Source: Salticus scenicus
Taxonomy: Eukaryota; Arthropoda; Arachnida; Araneae; Salticidae
Direction: 5' to 3'
NCBI GenBank assembly: GCA_963930645.1
Contig: CAWVNO010001198.1
Span: 1,740,001 to 1,804,000 of the forward strand
DNA: 64,000 nt
The stretch's first letter is position 1; each line of letters starts with the position of its first letter. The notes beneath the pieces were generated by a model. It searched no databases. It was not told the origin of the DNA and saw only the letters and a program-made list of their open reading frames with translations. Made by a program: the position numbers and the translations under genes. This document shows, one piece after another, positions 52,128 through 60,799 of this stretch.

Positions 52128-52517
52128 TTACGATCCAGTCAGATTTTTCCACGACAAGTCAAACATTTCTACATCATTTTCAGCATCCAAATTCACATAC
52201 TCTTGGATTTCATCTTTTTCTCCCGTATTGAGGTTTTCGCTCTTTTTCATCAGGTAGCCTTTGTCGTTTATGAATCGGCCAACGACCATTTCTCGGCGAC
52301 TACCATCCATAATCATGTTACCAGTTTCCATTACACAATTTACGCCCGGCCCAGACTGATGCATGATTTCATGAACTCTCGTTGAAAGAAATTTAGGTAA
52401 CGTAGCAGACGCAACGCCATTTAGCAACGACTGCATGCATTGCTCAACATCATTTCTGGTAGCATCAAAATTGTAATAAGGGGCTAAAGGCATTTCTGAT
52501 GCGGCTAAATTATTCAT
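52128..52517 (-). CDS. Hypothetical protein, first gene of the helical cluster
   Basis: 129 residues from the ATG at 52517. The likely promoter is TATATAAG on the minus strand (52611-52619), with CCAGCAACAG in the leader; a second TATA-like motif just upstream of the ATG is too close. The protein has no recognised domain; the C-terminus is acidic. Confidence 0.65.
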   Translation of the reverse strand: MNNLAASEMPLAPYYNFDATRNDVEQCMQSLLNGVASATLPKFLSTRVHEIMHQSGPGVNCVMETGNMIMDGSRREMVVGRFINDKGYLMKKSENLNTGEKDEIQEYVNLDAENDVEMFDLSWKNLTGS

Positions 52518-52648
52518 CTTGACTCGATATATATAGACAAAGAAAAAATACTTAATTACAATCAACTAGAAAACTGTTGCTGGTAGACGTCAATGGGGGT
52601 ACGTTAGCCATCTTATATAGCCAGGCCACAGCCACAAATAAACCAACA

Positions 52649-52661
52649 CCCCCCCCCCCCC

Positions 52662-52698
<37 letters not shown>

Positions 52699-52718
52699 TT
52701 TTTTTTTTTTTTTTTTTT
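52649..52718. repeat. C run followed by A(n)T(n) tract 33
   Basis: 14 C (52649-52662), T, then 31 A and 24 T. Second case of a C run on the A side of a tract. Confidence 0.95.
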
Positions 52719-52771
52719 GAAGAGTTTTATAAAAAATAATATATTCTTTTTTTCAATGTCATAGTATTTAA

Positions 52772-53341
52772 TTAAAGTTCTACGGCTAATACCTGTTCCA
52801 TTTTATTAATGCGATTCAAGACCCTGGAAACCAGATTCAAATTTTTATATCCATCCAAACTGATGACCATTTTCGAATGCTCGATTCTATTTGGATACAT
52901 ATGAAGGGGTTTGGCAAATCCCAACTCAATAGGAAAACATTCATTGTAGTACGGAGATATTCTGACTTCGGTACCCTTTTCAGGATCTTTACACACAACT
53001 TGATTTTTTTCGGCGTCGTGGTAAAGAAAAATTAAACTAGTGCCTCGAATAGGCGCCCAAGGAAAGCTTTCAGTCGCAACTACAATACAATTCGGCTTCA
53101 GAATCAGATTTTTACCCAATCGGATTTCGGGTCCATCCATTTTATGTTTTAGATAAAACTCGTTGAAACGTATCCTGGTCGCTGGTTTCAAGACTACGGC
53201 TCCGTCCGCTAGCATTAAAAGGGTATCATCAATACGATCCACTATCGGAATATTCTTTTCTCGAAAGAAGTCTTCGACAGATATTTTATGGATTAGACTC
53301 GAATCCCTTACTTGAACCCAGACCATAGATTTAGGATCCAT
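52772..53341 (-). CDS. DPKSE-family protein, member 1
   Basis: 189 residues from the MDPKS start at 53341; the ORF continues into the A/T tract, but the TATA box (53391-53398) marks the start. Family blocks are DFFREKNIPIVDRID, FNEFYLKHKMDGPEIRL, LKPNCIVVA, GTSLIFLYHD and a C-terminal MEQVLAVEL. Mostly beta-strand by appearance. No known family. Paralogues are at 56807-57409, 57452-57931 and a broken one at 61289-61896. Confidence 0.75.
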   Translation of the reverse strand: MDPKSMVWVQVRDSSLIHKISVEDFFREKNIPIVDRIDDTLLMLADGAVVLKPATRIRFNEFYLKHKMDGPEIRLGKNLILKPNCIVVATESFPWAPIRGTSLIFLYHDAEKNQVVCKDPEKGTEVRISPYYNECFPIELGFAKPLHMYPNRIEHSKMVISLDGYKNLNLVSRVLNRINKMEQVLAVEL

Positions 53342-53416
53342 TCTATCAAACAAAATTGCACAATATGCCAACGATAGGCACAGCTCATGTTTATATAGAG
53401 TTGACACACCCACTTG

Positions 53417-53467
53417 AAAAAAAAAAAAAAAAAAAATATATATATTTTTTTTTTTTTTTTTTTTTTT
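53417..53467. repeat. A(n)T(n) tract 34, with TATATATA at the junction
   Basis: 21 A, four TA pairs, then T to 53467. TGACCTTGA (53469-53477) is on its right. Confidence 0.93.
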
Positions 53468-53507
53468 GTGACCTTGAAACATAATATATTATAGTCTTCA
53501 TTGAACC

Positions 53508-54224
53508 TCAACCTATCTCGTCGTCCAAACTCTCCAACAATTCTCCTGACACATCCTTCCAAGAATCTCCAACCACCTCTACGTAGATCTTACCAAATCT
53601 CTTCAGCAGCGCCTCGTTTACATTTTTAACGTCTGGATAATACTCTCCGAGCTGCTGTAAGTGTCCCTCTGCTGCAACCACGGCTCTCTCGATCCTGACA
53701 GCGACCCTATCGTCAGAAGCCGATCCGTACAGTCTCAAGAGAGCCAGGAACACAACACAAGCTGAATCGGTACCCGTCAAGCCTGAAATGCTATCTGTCT
53801 CGTCGATACAATGGTAGATGGCCCTGACGCCTCGAGCATGATCCTCGTATTCTTTTCTAAGTGGAACCGTAGGCAAATAGAGCTTGAGATGTTTGGGTTT
53901 GAACCCTCTGAATCCGTCTACGGCCAAGATCTCGTAGATCTCTCTCGAAGAGAGCACGGCCCCAGAACAATGATTTCTGATCCATTTGTTGAGAAGCTTT
54001 GTCCACTCAGCCGTAGTAGTGGGCACCTCTCTAGATCCCAGCAGAGTTACGAGCCTATTCTTGAACCCGTCTTCGGTCGAAACGTCAACTCCCATCCATT
54101 GGGCTACCTCACCAATAAGTTCTCGCCGATGAGACTCTAAGGTACGAAAAGGCTCTCCTTTCAGGACCCCACGCACTAACTTTCGTCTCAGCAGATGCTT
54201 AATATCGTTGTCCAAAGTTGCCAT
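53508..54224 (-). CDS. GC-rich hypothetical protein
   Basis: 238 residues, helical, no recognised motif. The gene is clearly richer in G and C and uses many C/G-ending codons (CTC, ATC, GCC, GTC), unlike its A+T-rich neighbours. Either it is a conserved, highly expressed gene or it was acquired recently. Its promoter has TATATATATA (54303-54314) with a GCCACAC box, plus AGGTCA twice spaced by five bases (54330-54346). Confidence 0.7.
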   Translation of the reverse strand: MATLDNDIKHLLRRKLVRGVLKGEPFRTLESHRRELIGEVAQWMGVDVSTEDGFKNRLVTLLGSREVPTTTAEWTKLLNKWIRNHCSGAVLSSREIYEILAVDGFRGFKPKHLKLYLPTVPLRKEYEDHARGVRAIYHCIDETDSISGLTGTDSACVVFLALLRLYGSASDDRVAVRIERAVVAAEGHLQQLGEYYPDVKNVNEALLKRFGKIYVEVVGDSWKDVSGELLESLDDEIG

Positions 54225-54345
54225 GACGCGTAATTTAACAATGACAATTTAAAACAATGCTGCTATAGAGAAGGATCTGAACTGGTCTAGCAAGGATACG
54301 GCTTATATATATACCCAAGCCACACATGAAGGTCATTACAAGGTC

Positions 54346-54349
<4 letters not shown>

Positions 54350-54419
<70 letters not shown>
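54350..54419. repeat. A(n)T(n) tract 35
   Basis: 31 A then 39 T; CAGTTGGTTGG and TGACCTTGA (54477-54485) on the right. Confidence 0.95.
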
Positions 54420-54551
54420 CAGTTGGTTGGTTGGTAGAAATTTAAGTTGAGACTTTACAATTATAAATCCGTCATGTGACCTTGACAGAATTACAATAGT
54501 TTACTACAGTCGTTTAATCAGCTTCTGAAATGCTGTCATGAAATATTTTTG

Positions 54552-55016
54552 TCAGACTTCACAAATAGCGTCTTCCCACTGGTCCCACATTAAATTAAAC
54601 GCGACATCTAACCTATCCAGGTACGATTGTCTAGTAGAACAATCCCTTTTACACGAAAATTTCAACTTTGTCAGCATTGCATCATCGCAATAACTCTTTA
54701 TCAAGTCCAAAGACGTTTTCAACTTTTCTACGGCGTCCGCTATCGCATCATCTTTCGAAGGGCCGTCTGTCTGTGCTACGCTATCTCGAACAATCTGATG
54801 AACTTGCCTGGATTCGAAATACCATTTGCTGAACGTGGTTTCCACAATTGTCAAGAAATCGATGATGCGAAAAATTTCTTTGTCTTTGGCAACCAAATCG
54901 TTGACTATTTTATTGAGAGATTCTTTATCAACGACCCCTTTCGAAGACTCTAAACGTGCTATTGTTCTATGGTAGTCATCTCGCATGTAGCTAAATATGA
55001 CTTCTATATTATCCAT
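54552..55016 (-). CDS. Distant fifth member of the helical protein family
   Basis: 154 residues. KDKEIFRIIDFLTIVETTFSKW and KLKTSLDLIKSYCDDA align with the four proteins at 50-52 kb, as does the AATAAATATAGTATG start context. It is more GC-rich and diverged, so it is the older member. Promoter: TATATAAG (55147-55154) and GTGGGTGTGGC (55162-55172) on the minus strand. Confidence 0.7.
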   Translation of the reverse strand: MDNIEVIFSYMRDDYHRTIARLESSKGVVDKESLNKIVNDLVAKDKEIFRIIDFLTIVETTFSKWYFESRQVHQIVRDSVAQTDGPSKDDAIADAVEKLKTSLDLIKSYCDDAMLTKLKFSCKRDCSTRQSYLDRLDVAFNLMWDQWEDAICEV

Positions 55017-55146
55017 ACTATATTTATTCTAGCAAAACTAAAATATAAACAACGTTAAATAATACTATATATCTCCTTTATGTTTAAGTATATATTTAAT
55101 CTGTTCAATACGAAATGTTAGGCAGAAATGAGCGTGGAAACCCATA

Positions 55147-55172
55147 CTTATATAGAGCTAAGCCACACCCAC
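55147..55172 (-). promoter_or_regulatory. Minus-strand TATA plus GC box
   Basis: TATATAAG and GTGGGTGTGGC in the gene direction, immediately after the A/T tract, as on the plus strand. Confidence 0.65.
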
Positions 55173-55176
55173 ACTT

Positions 55177-55195
55177 AAAAAAAAAAAAAAAAAAA

Positions 55196-55232
<37 letters not shown>
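55177..55232. repeat. A(n)T(n) tract 36
   Basis: 23 A then 33 T; the T run reaches the 3' end of the RING gene. Confidence 0.95.
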
Positions 55233-55240
<8 letters not shown>

Positions 55241-55921
55241 GTATACTGTAATACAATTTGTAATAGGTGATCGACAAATTGGACAAGTTGTGAAATGGCT
55301 TGAACAACTTTTACAACAAACGAAATGCTTACAATCTTCAAAAACAATTTGTCTCTCTCTGCTAAAACAAATATTACACAGTAATTGAGAATTTTCTAAA
55401 TCTGTATTGGTAATATTAGTCATTGATAACTCTCGCTTCTGGGCTATTTCACTCGGATCGTCTTTGTCAGCTAGCTCACCTTTCATAAATCTAATATAAA
55501 CATAACAGTCAATCTTTTTCATCAATAATTCAAAAGCCTTATCAAAAATATCTACTTTCAATTGTTCTGTACAATCTACGATAGTATTTGTTGTAAGAAT
55601 CAAATATTTCAAGACCCAAGCTTGATAACGCCAATGGACACGTGGCAACTTTTTCTCGCCCAACAGACATCTAACATCAGGATCGGACCGAACATCTTCA
55701 TAATGTAAAGCAAGCCTCAATTTCATGTCCAACCTGGAAATCATCTTTTCAACTGTATCCAGTCTAATTTGCAAACGGCTAGCGGGGGTCTGAAAATATA
55801 GTTCAAGCTTTCTCAAAATGCAGTAGGCAAATTTAAATTTGAACATTCCGTAGGCCTTTTCATGATAGGTGAGACGAACGCAATCTTGGAGTAGGCTACG
55901 AAAATCACCTCGGATAGACAT
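55232..55921 (-). CDS. YQxWVL-family protein with C-terminal RING
   Basis: 229 residues. The N-terminal 165 residues share the YQAWVLKYLILTT block, an IFDKAFELL helix and a YIRFMK region with the proteins at 56098, 59048 and 4732. The C-terminal RING (CNICFSRERQIVFEDCKHFVC...CPICRSPI, about 175-222) is of the IAP type. It is therefore a probable E3 ubiquitin ligase in which the shared helical domain picks the substrate. Only this member keeps the RING. Confidence 0.8.
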
Positions 55922-55956
55922 GATACCAATGATTTATTTTGAACGTAAACTCGCAT

Positions 55957-56005
55957 TTATATAGCCAGGTTTTTTTCAAGTCTTAAATAAGTTAAGCCAC
56001 GCCCA

Positions 56006-56006
<1 letters not shown>
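55957..56006 (-). promoter_or_regulatory. Promoter of the RING gene
   Basis: TATATAAAT (55957-55964) and GTGGGCGTGGC (55996-56006), minus strand. Confidence 0.65.

Positions 56007-56008
<2 letters not shown>

Positions 56009-56075
<67 letters not shown>
56009..56075. repeat. A(n)T(n) tract 37
   Basis: 39 A then 28 T. Confidence 0.95.
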
Positions 56076-56079
<4 letters not shown>

Positions 56080-56097
56080 GTTATATTTGGTAAGTTT

Positions 56098-56622
56098 TTA
56101 TACACTTGCCAACAGTACTCTTTTACTTAGATTACCAAACGGATCGTGGTTGCGAGACAGGTCATCATCAATACGTTTAATATAACCGTAATATTTCAAC
56201 TTTTGAAACAATACTTCAAAAACCCTATCGAAAATATCCACTTTGAATTGTTCTGCATAGTCTGCAACGGTAGATGCTGTAACAATCAAACAGTTTAAAA
56301 CCCAAACTTGATAACTCCAATGGTTATGTGGCAACATTTCCTTGCCAAACAGACTTTTAATATCAGGAGAGATTATACTGTAGTTAGAATGTATGATATT
56401 CCTCAATCTGACATCCAACCTCTTAATAACCCTTTCGACAGTATCAGGTATGTCCTCCGATTCACTAGATGAATTCTGAAAATATACTTTCAGTAATTTC
56501 AAAATAGAGCGGGTAAATGGAGATTCTAACACTTCGCAGGTCTCTTGACGAGAGGCAAGACGAACACAATCCCTGAGTACGATACGAAACTCATTTTCGA
56601 GCACACGAAATTGGAAGAACAT
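56098..56622 (-). CDS. YQxWVL-family protein without RING
   Basis: 174 residues from the ATG at 56622. It aligns along its length with the N-terminal domain of the 55232 gene (DCVRLA, YQVWVLNCLIVTAS, IFDRVFEVL, HDPFGN) and ends where the RING would begin. TATAAAA (56657-56663) and GTGGGCGTGGC (56700-56710) form its minus-strand promoter. Confidence 0.75.
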   Translation of the reverse strand: MFFQFRVLENEFRIVLRDCVRLASRQETCEVLESPFTRSILKLLKVYFQNSSSESEDIPDTVERVIKRLDVRLRNIIHSNYSIISPDIKSLFGKEMLPHNHWSYQVWVLNCLIVTASTVADYAEQFKVDIFDRVFEVLFQKLKYYGYIKRIDDDLSRNHDPFGNLSKRVLLASV

Positions 56623-56712
56623 GATGTAAATGATTCCTTTAGAACACAAACCTGCATTTTTATAGGCACGATCGCATTAATACAAATAGATATAGCTAAG
56701 CCACGCCCACTC

Positions 56713-56771
<59 letters not shown>
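56713..56771. repeat. A(n)T(n) tract 38
   Basis: 28 A then 31 T. Confidence 0.95.
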
Positions 56772-56773
<2 letters not shown>

Positions 56774-56806
56774 GAGGCTTAGATATATATATTTGTAGTT
56801 TTTTAA

Positions 56807-57409
56807 TTACAACTCTACAGCCAATACCTGTTCCATTTTATTCACGCAATTCATGACTCTGGTAATCTCATACAAACTATTTTCATATCCACCCAAACTG
56901 ACGACCATTTTCATTTTCGAAGGTTCGATTTTCTCTGGATAGTCATGAAGAGGTCTGGCAAATCCCAATTCGATGGGAAATCTTCCAGTGTCTACTTCTT
57001 TAGAAAATCTGATTTCGGTACCCGTTTTAGGATTTTTACACACAACTTCATTTTTTTCGACATCATGGTAAAGAAAAATTAAACTAGTGCCGTTTAAAAC
57101 CCCCTCACAATAGTAATAATGCGCAACTACAATACAATTTGGCTTCAGAACCAGATAGTCATCCAACCGGATTTCGGGTCCATCCATTTTATGTTTTAGA
57201 TAAAATTCGTTGAAACGTATCCTGGTTTTTGGGTACACGACTAAGGCTCCGTCTGCCTGCATTAAAAGGGTCTCGTCAATACGATCCACTATCGGAATTT
57301 TTTTATCTCGAAAAAAGTCTTCGAGAGATGTTTTCACGAGTCTTTGAATGCCGACTTTATTAGATTTTACTCGAATCCAGACCTCAGATTTAGGATCCAC
57401 TTTCAACAT
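56807..57409 (-). CDS. DPKSE-family protein, member 2
   Basis: 200 residues, full length, ending MEQVLAVEL like member 1. It differs mainly by an insertion near the N-terminus (KVGIQRLVK) and in the GKNL/DDYL and YNE/DTG loops. Its TATATAAG (57430-57437) lies in the 42-bp gap after the stop of member 3, without a tract. Confidence 0.75.
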   Translation of the reverse strand: MLKVDPKSEVWIRVKSNKVGIQRLVKTSLEDFFRDKKIPIVDRIDETLLMQADGALVVYPKTRIRFNEFYLKHKMDGPEIRLDDYLVLKPNCIVVAHYYYCEGVLNGTSLIFLYHDVEKNEVVCKNPKTGTEIRFSKEVDTGRFPIELGFARPLHDYPEKIEPSKMKMVVSLGGYENSLYEITRVMNCVNKMEQVLAVEL

Positions 57410-57451
57410 AATTGTACAGTATATTCTTACTTATATAGCATAAACTTATGT

Positions 57452-57931
57452 TCACCTAAACCGATAACCATACTTATGAAGGAGTCTGACAAATTGCAAT
57501 TCGAGAGGATAACGTCCAGTGTGTACGGACGGAGATATTCTGATTTCAATACCGTTTCTAGGATTTTTACACACAGCTTCATTTTTTTCGACGTCGTGGT
57601 AAAGAAAAATTAAACTAGTGCCTCTAATAACCGCCTCAGATAAGTTTTCAGTCACAACTACAATACAATTCGGCTTCACAACCAGATTTTCATCCAACCG
57701 AATTTCGGATCCCTCCATTTTATGTTTTAGATAATATTCATTGAAACGACCAATAGTTTCTGGATCCACGATTAAGTCTCCGTCCGCTTCTATTAAAAAT
57801 ATCTCGTCAATATTATTCACTATCGGCATATCTTTGCCTCGAAAAAAGTCTTCGAAAGATAGTGACACGATTTCTTGAATGCCGGCTTCGTTTGGCCTCA
57901 TTCGAACCCAGAGTTCAGATTTAGGATCCAT
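57452..57931 (-). CDS. DPKSE-family protein, member 3, C-terminally truncated
   Basis: 159 residues from the MDPKS start (an ATG at 57943 adds four). It stops at HKYGYRFR, about 30 residues before the family C-terminus, just upstream of the member 2 promoter. The loss of the tail probably accompanied the tandem duplication. TATATAAG (57982-57989) and GTGGGTGTGGC (58002-58012) form its promoter. Confidence 0.7.
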   Translation of the reverse strand: MDPKSELWVRMRPNEAGIQEIVSLSFEDFFRGKDMPIVNNIDEIFLIEADGDLIVDPETIGRFNEYYLKHKMEGSEIRLDENLVVKPNCIVVVTENLSEAVIRGTSLIFLYHDVEKNEAVCKNPRNGIEIRISPSVHTGRYPLELQFVRLLHKYGYRFR

Positions 57932-58014
57932 TATTGTATCCATAATTGTACATAATATGGCAACGATAGGTAAAGTTTGTGCTTATATAGCATAGTTGGT
58001 TGCCACACCCACTC

Positions 58015-58018
58015 AAAA

Positions 58019-58051
<33 letters not shown>
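58015..58051. repeat. A(n)T(n) tract 39 (short A run)
   Basis: 8 A then 29 T. Bounded by inverted GC boxes on both sides (GCCACACCCACTC and GAGTGGGTGTGGC), giving a long imperfect palindrome. Confidence 0.95.
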
Positions 58052-58054
<3 letters not shown>

Positions 58055-58076
58055 GTGGGTGTGGCTTTTTTTTTAA

Positions 58077-58907
58077 TTACTGGATATATACTCTTCTCTT
58101 TTCTACAATAGCTTTTCTACATATGGGACAATTTACCATCTTTTTGGAACAAGCCAGACAGCATACTACATGCCCACAGTTAAAGAATGCGACTTCGCTC
58201 TCTTCTGTCAAACAGACCTTGCATTCGTTCTTCGTTTTATTCATAGGCCTTTTCCAATCGGTTAAACCAATTAAATATGGGCATCTTGGACTCTTGCGAA
58301 TATGTTCTTTTAGCGGATTATCGTAAGGTTTCCAATCATGCAAGATCACTTTGCAGTAAGCACATTGTACGAAATCTCCATACTTTAAGTAAAACATGCC
58401 GCATTCGGCTATCGATTTAGTATCATCTCCAAACGGAGAGATGCGAAAGGTAGTCAATCTGTTTTCGAGTTGTGTCTTGTCACAAGTAAGGCCTGGGCAC
58501 TCAATCTCTTCAACCGGTCTGTCCAACAGCTGATTTTTAAAGAGGTCCGCATATGTTTGAAGCCAGTCCTGCAATTTTACCTCTCCCTGCGTTTCAACAT
58601 GAACGTCGAATATATCTTCCGTAGACACTGGAAAATTAGCGGCGACCCGTCCATGTCTCCAGAGCATCTGCATTTCAACTACGTCTAAAAACGCTGAAAA
58701 CAGGCCTACGTAGGTGAACATTTCTTCAATCTCAAAAACTGGAAATGCATTGGCTATGTATTTGATGACACGATTCTTAGCAAACTCGTAATTGTCATTA
58801 AATTGCAGCATCTCACCCACGTCTACGGCCGAAACGTAAACCATTCCATCAGAAGCTAGGGTTGCTCTCAAACCGATCTTGCCGGGGAAAAATATTTTCA
58901 TCCACAT
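58077..58907 (-). CDS. IAP-like protein: BRO-N-like domain, BIR and RING
   Basis: 276 residues. The N-terminal 110 residues (IGLRATLASDGMVYVSAVDV...) resemble a BRO-N/KilA-N-type DNA-binding domain. A BIR follows (about 148-212: RLTTF, C-x2-C at CAYC, H at EHIRKSP, then RCPYL) and then a C-terminal RING (CKVCLTEESEVAFFNCGHVVC...CPICRKAI, about 228-268). BIR-RING proteins block caspases and act as E3 ligases. The added N-terminal domain is unusual for an IAP and recalls the KilA-N/RING layout of poxvirus p28. BRO-N assignment is tentative; BIR and RING are firm. Confidence 0.85.
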   Translation of the reverse strand: MWMKIFFPGKIGLRATLASDGMVYVSAVDVGEMLQFNDNYEFAKNRVIKYIANAFPVFEIEEMFTYVGLFSAFLDVVEMQMLWRHGRVAANFPVSTEDIFDVHVETQGEVKLQDWLQTYADLFKNQLLDRPVEEIECPGLTCDKTQLENRLTTFRISPFGDDTKSIAECGMFYLKYGDFVQCAYCKVILHDWKPYDNPLKEHIRKSPRCPYLIGLTDWKRPMNKTKNECKVCLTEESEVAFFNCGHVVCCLACSKKMVNCPICRKAIVEKRRVYIQ

Positions 58908-59047
58908 GACTCGAGAGGTAGTGAATTAATGAAACTGCAAGCGCTGAGCACTGGCCTTTATAGTAGCGAGATTATCTATTAAAACAGGATGCGATAGCTA
59001 TTTATACGAATCGTTACATAAGTCCTTGAAAACAGGATGACCGCGTT

Positions 59048-59545
59048 CTAATTGGTTATTTTTAGACCGGCGAACAAGACAATTTCGCTCGGATTACCAA
59101 ACGGATTATAGTTACGATCTAGGTCGCGTTCGATACAGGCAATATAGCCATAAGTGTCCAACATGTCTATTAGCGTTTCAAAAGCTACATCAAACATACA
59201 CACTTTACAGTTTGTCCAGCACTCTGCAACAGTACATGCTGTAACAATTAGGCATTGTAGAACCCAAACTTGATAAGGCTGCACAATATCTTCAGCCAAC
59301 AGACTCTTAACCTCAGGAGACATGCTATCATAGTCACAATACGCTATGCATTTCAATTGGCCTATCAACATTCTAAATGCCTTTTCGGCTGTATCTATTC
59401 TGGCCATCTCGCGATTAGTGTGATTCTGAAAATACACTGTGAGCATTTTCAAAATAGACCGGGCAAACTCAGATTCCAACATCATTTCGCAGGTCTCTAG
59501 ACGTAAGGCAAGTCGAACAATTTCGGAGCAGGTCCATAAACTCAT
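59048..59545 (-). CDS. YQxWVL-family protein without RING, member 3
   Basis: 165 residues. It has CSEIVRLALRLETCE, YQVWVLQCLIVTAC, MFDVAFETLI and RNYNPFGNPSEIVLF. No RING. TATATATAT (59601-59609) upstream. A broken copy lies at about 60800-61130. Confidence 0.75.
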   Translation of the reverse strand: MSLWTCSEIVRLALRLETCEMMLESEFARSILKMLTVYFQNHTNREMARIDTAEKAFRMLIGQLKCIAYCDYDSMSPEVKSLLAEDIVQPYQVWVLQCLIVTACTVAECWTNCKVCMFDVAFETLIDMLDTYGYIACIERDLDRNYNPFGNPSEIVLFAGLKITN

Positions 59546-59646
59546 ATCGTATGAAATTCATTTCCACGATGCAAATGATTCTGTTAGAAGACAAACCGGC
59601 ATATATATAGGTTAGCTAGAGTTAATCAACCAATCAATCAACCTTG

Positions 59647-59711
<65 letters not shown>
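59647..59711. repeat. A(n)T(n) tract 40
   Basis: 34 A then 31 T; TCAAGGTGGGTGTGGC follows and a TATATAA sits at about 59733, with no convincing plus-strand gene. Confidence 0.95.
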
Positions 59712-60070
59712 CAAGGTGGGTGTGGCATGGCTATATAAACCATGGTTGATTTTATACATCTATATTTTTTTTTTTGGACTTTGTCATTTTTAACCAATAT
59801 CGAAATTTTTTCTAAATTTATTCTTTTCATTTCGATTTTATATTTTTTTATTTCTAAGTTTATTTTTTCACAAATCTTGAAATTTTTTAAGTTACTTATA
59901 TTCAATGGACTCTCATAAAGTACCGTCTAAACCGATAAATATTTACAAGTTATTTTTTTTCACAAATCCAAGATTGGTAGCCTATCGCTTTAAAAAAAAT
60001 GTGTCAAACGAGGCTTCCATCGTCGTCAAGACATGAGGAAGCCTCGTTTGACACAAGTTTTTTAAATTTT
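59712..60070. other. Gene-poor spacer with orphan promoter and hairpin
   Basis: GGTGGGTGTGGC and TATATAAA face right but only A+T-rich, stop-rich sequence follows. The segment ends in the hairpin at 60000-60055 next to the 3' end of the RING gene. Confidence 0.6.
60000..60055. terminator. 19-bp perfect inverted repeat
   Basis: Arms 60000-60018 and 60037-60055 (TGTGTCAAACGAGGCTTCC and its complement) with an 18-base spacer, followed by a T run. It lies just downstream of the minus-strand RING gene, so it may act in 3'-end formation. Confidence 0.6.
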
Positions 60071-60076
60071 TCACAT

Positions 60077-60640
60077 CTATTGTACATAGACTCGTCTCTT
60101 TTCCGCAATGACCGTTCGGCAGACAGGACAATATTCGAGTCTGTCCGAACAGGCCATGCAGCACACCACGTGCCCGCAGTCGAAGAACGCCACCTGGCTC
60201 TCTTCCGTCAGGCAGACTTTACATTCGTTGGTGGTAGCCAATCTCTTGGACTTGACACGAGGGCCTTCGAACAGGTCATTTCTGAAGAGGTCAGTATAGA
60301 TTTGCAGCCAGTCCTGCAACCTGGCATTCCCCTCAGATTCGATATGAACATCAAATACGTACTCCGAAGACATGGGAAAATCGGCGGCGACCCTTCCGTG
60401 TCTCCAGAGTCTCTGCATGTCTTCAACATCTGAGAACAGGCTCACGTAGTCGAACATTTCGGATATTTCAAAGACTGGAAACATATCTAGATGCTTGGTG
60501 GCCCGATAGTTGGCAAATTCATGAATATCATTGAATTTGAGCATCACGCCCACATCTACAGCCGAAACGTAAGTCTTTCCGTCAGAGGCTAGGGCGGACC
60601 TCAAGCCGATCTGGCCTGGGAAAAATAATCGCATCCACAT
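60077..60640 (-). CDS. BRO-N-like/RING protein lacking the BIR
   Basis: 187 residues from the MWMRLF start at 60640, matching the start of the 58077 gene. The N-terminal domain (IGLRSALASDGKTYVSAVDV) and the RING (CKVCLTEESQVAFFDCGHVVC...CPVCRTVI) are closely related to that gene, but the roughly 75 residues of the BIR are cleanly missing between LFEGP and TTNECKVC. It keeps ligase potential without the caspase-binding part. TATAAAAG (60688-60695) upstream on the minus strand. Confidence 0.82.
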   Translation of the reverse strand: MWMRLFFPGQIGLRSALASDGKTYVSAVDVGVMLKFNDIHEFANYRATKHLDMFPVFEISEMFDYVSLFSDVEDMQRLWRHGRVAADFPMSSEYVFDVHIESEGNARLQDWLQIYTDLFRNDLFEGPRVKSKRLATTNECKVCLTEESQVAFFDCGHVVCCMACSDRLEYCPVCRTVIAEKRRVYVQ

Positions 60641-60799
60641 GGCTTGAGAGCTAGTGAGCGAATGAAACTGTAAGCTCTGAGCAGCGGCTTTTATAGTAGA
60701 CCCCATATCCTTTAAAACAGGATGCGATCCGGATGAGATAAAGTTATTTGTAGCATAAGTCCTTGAAAACAGGATGGCTAAAAATATTGACACGTGATA

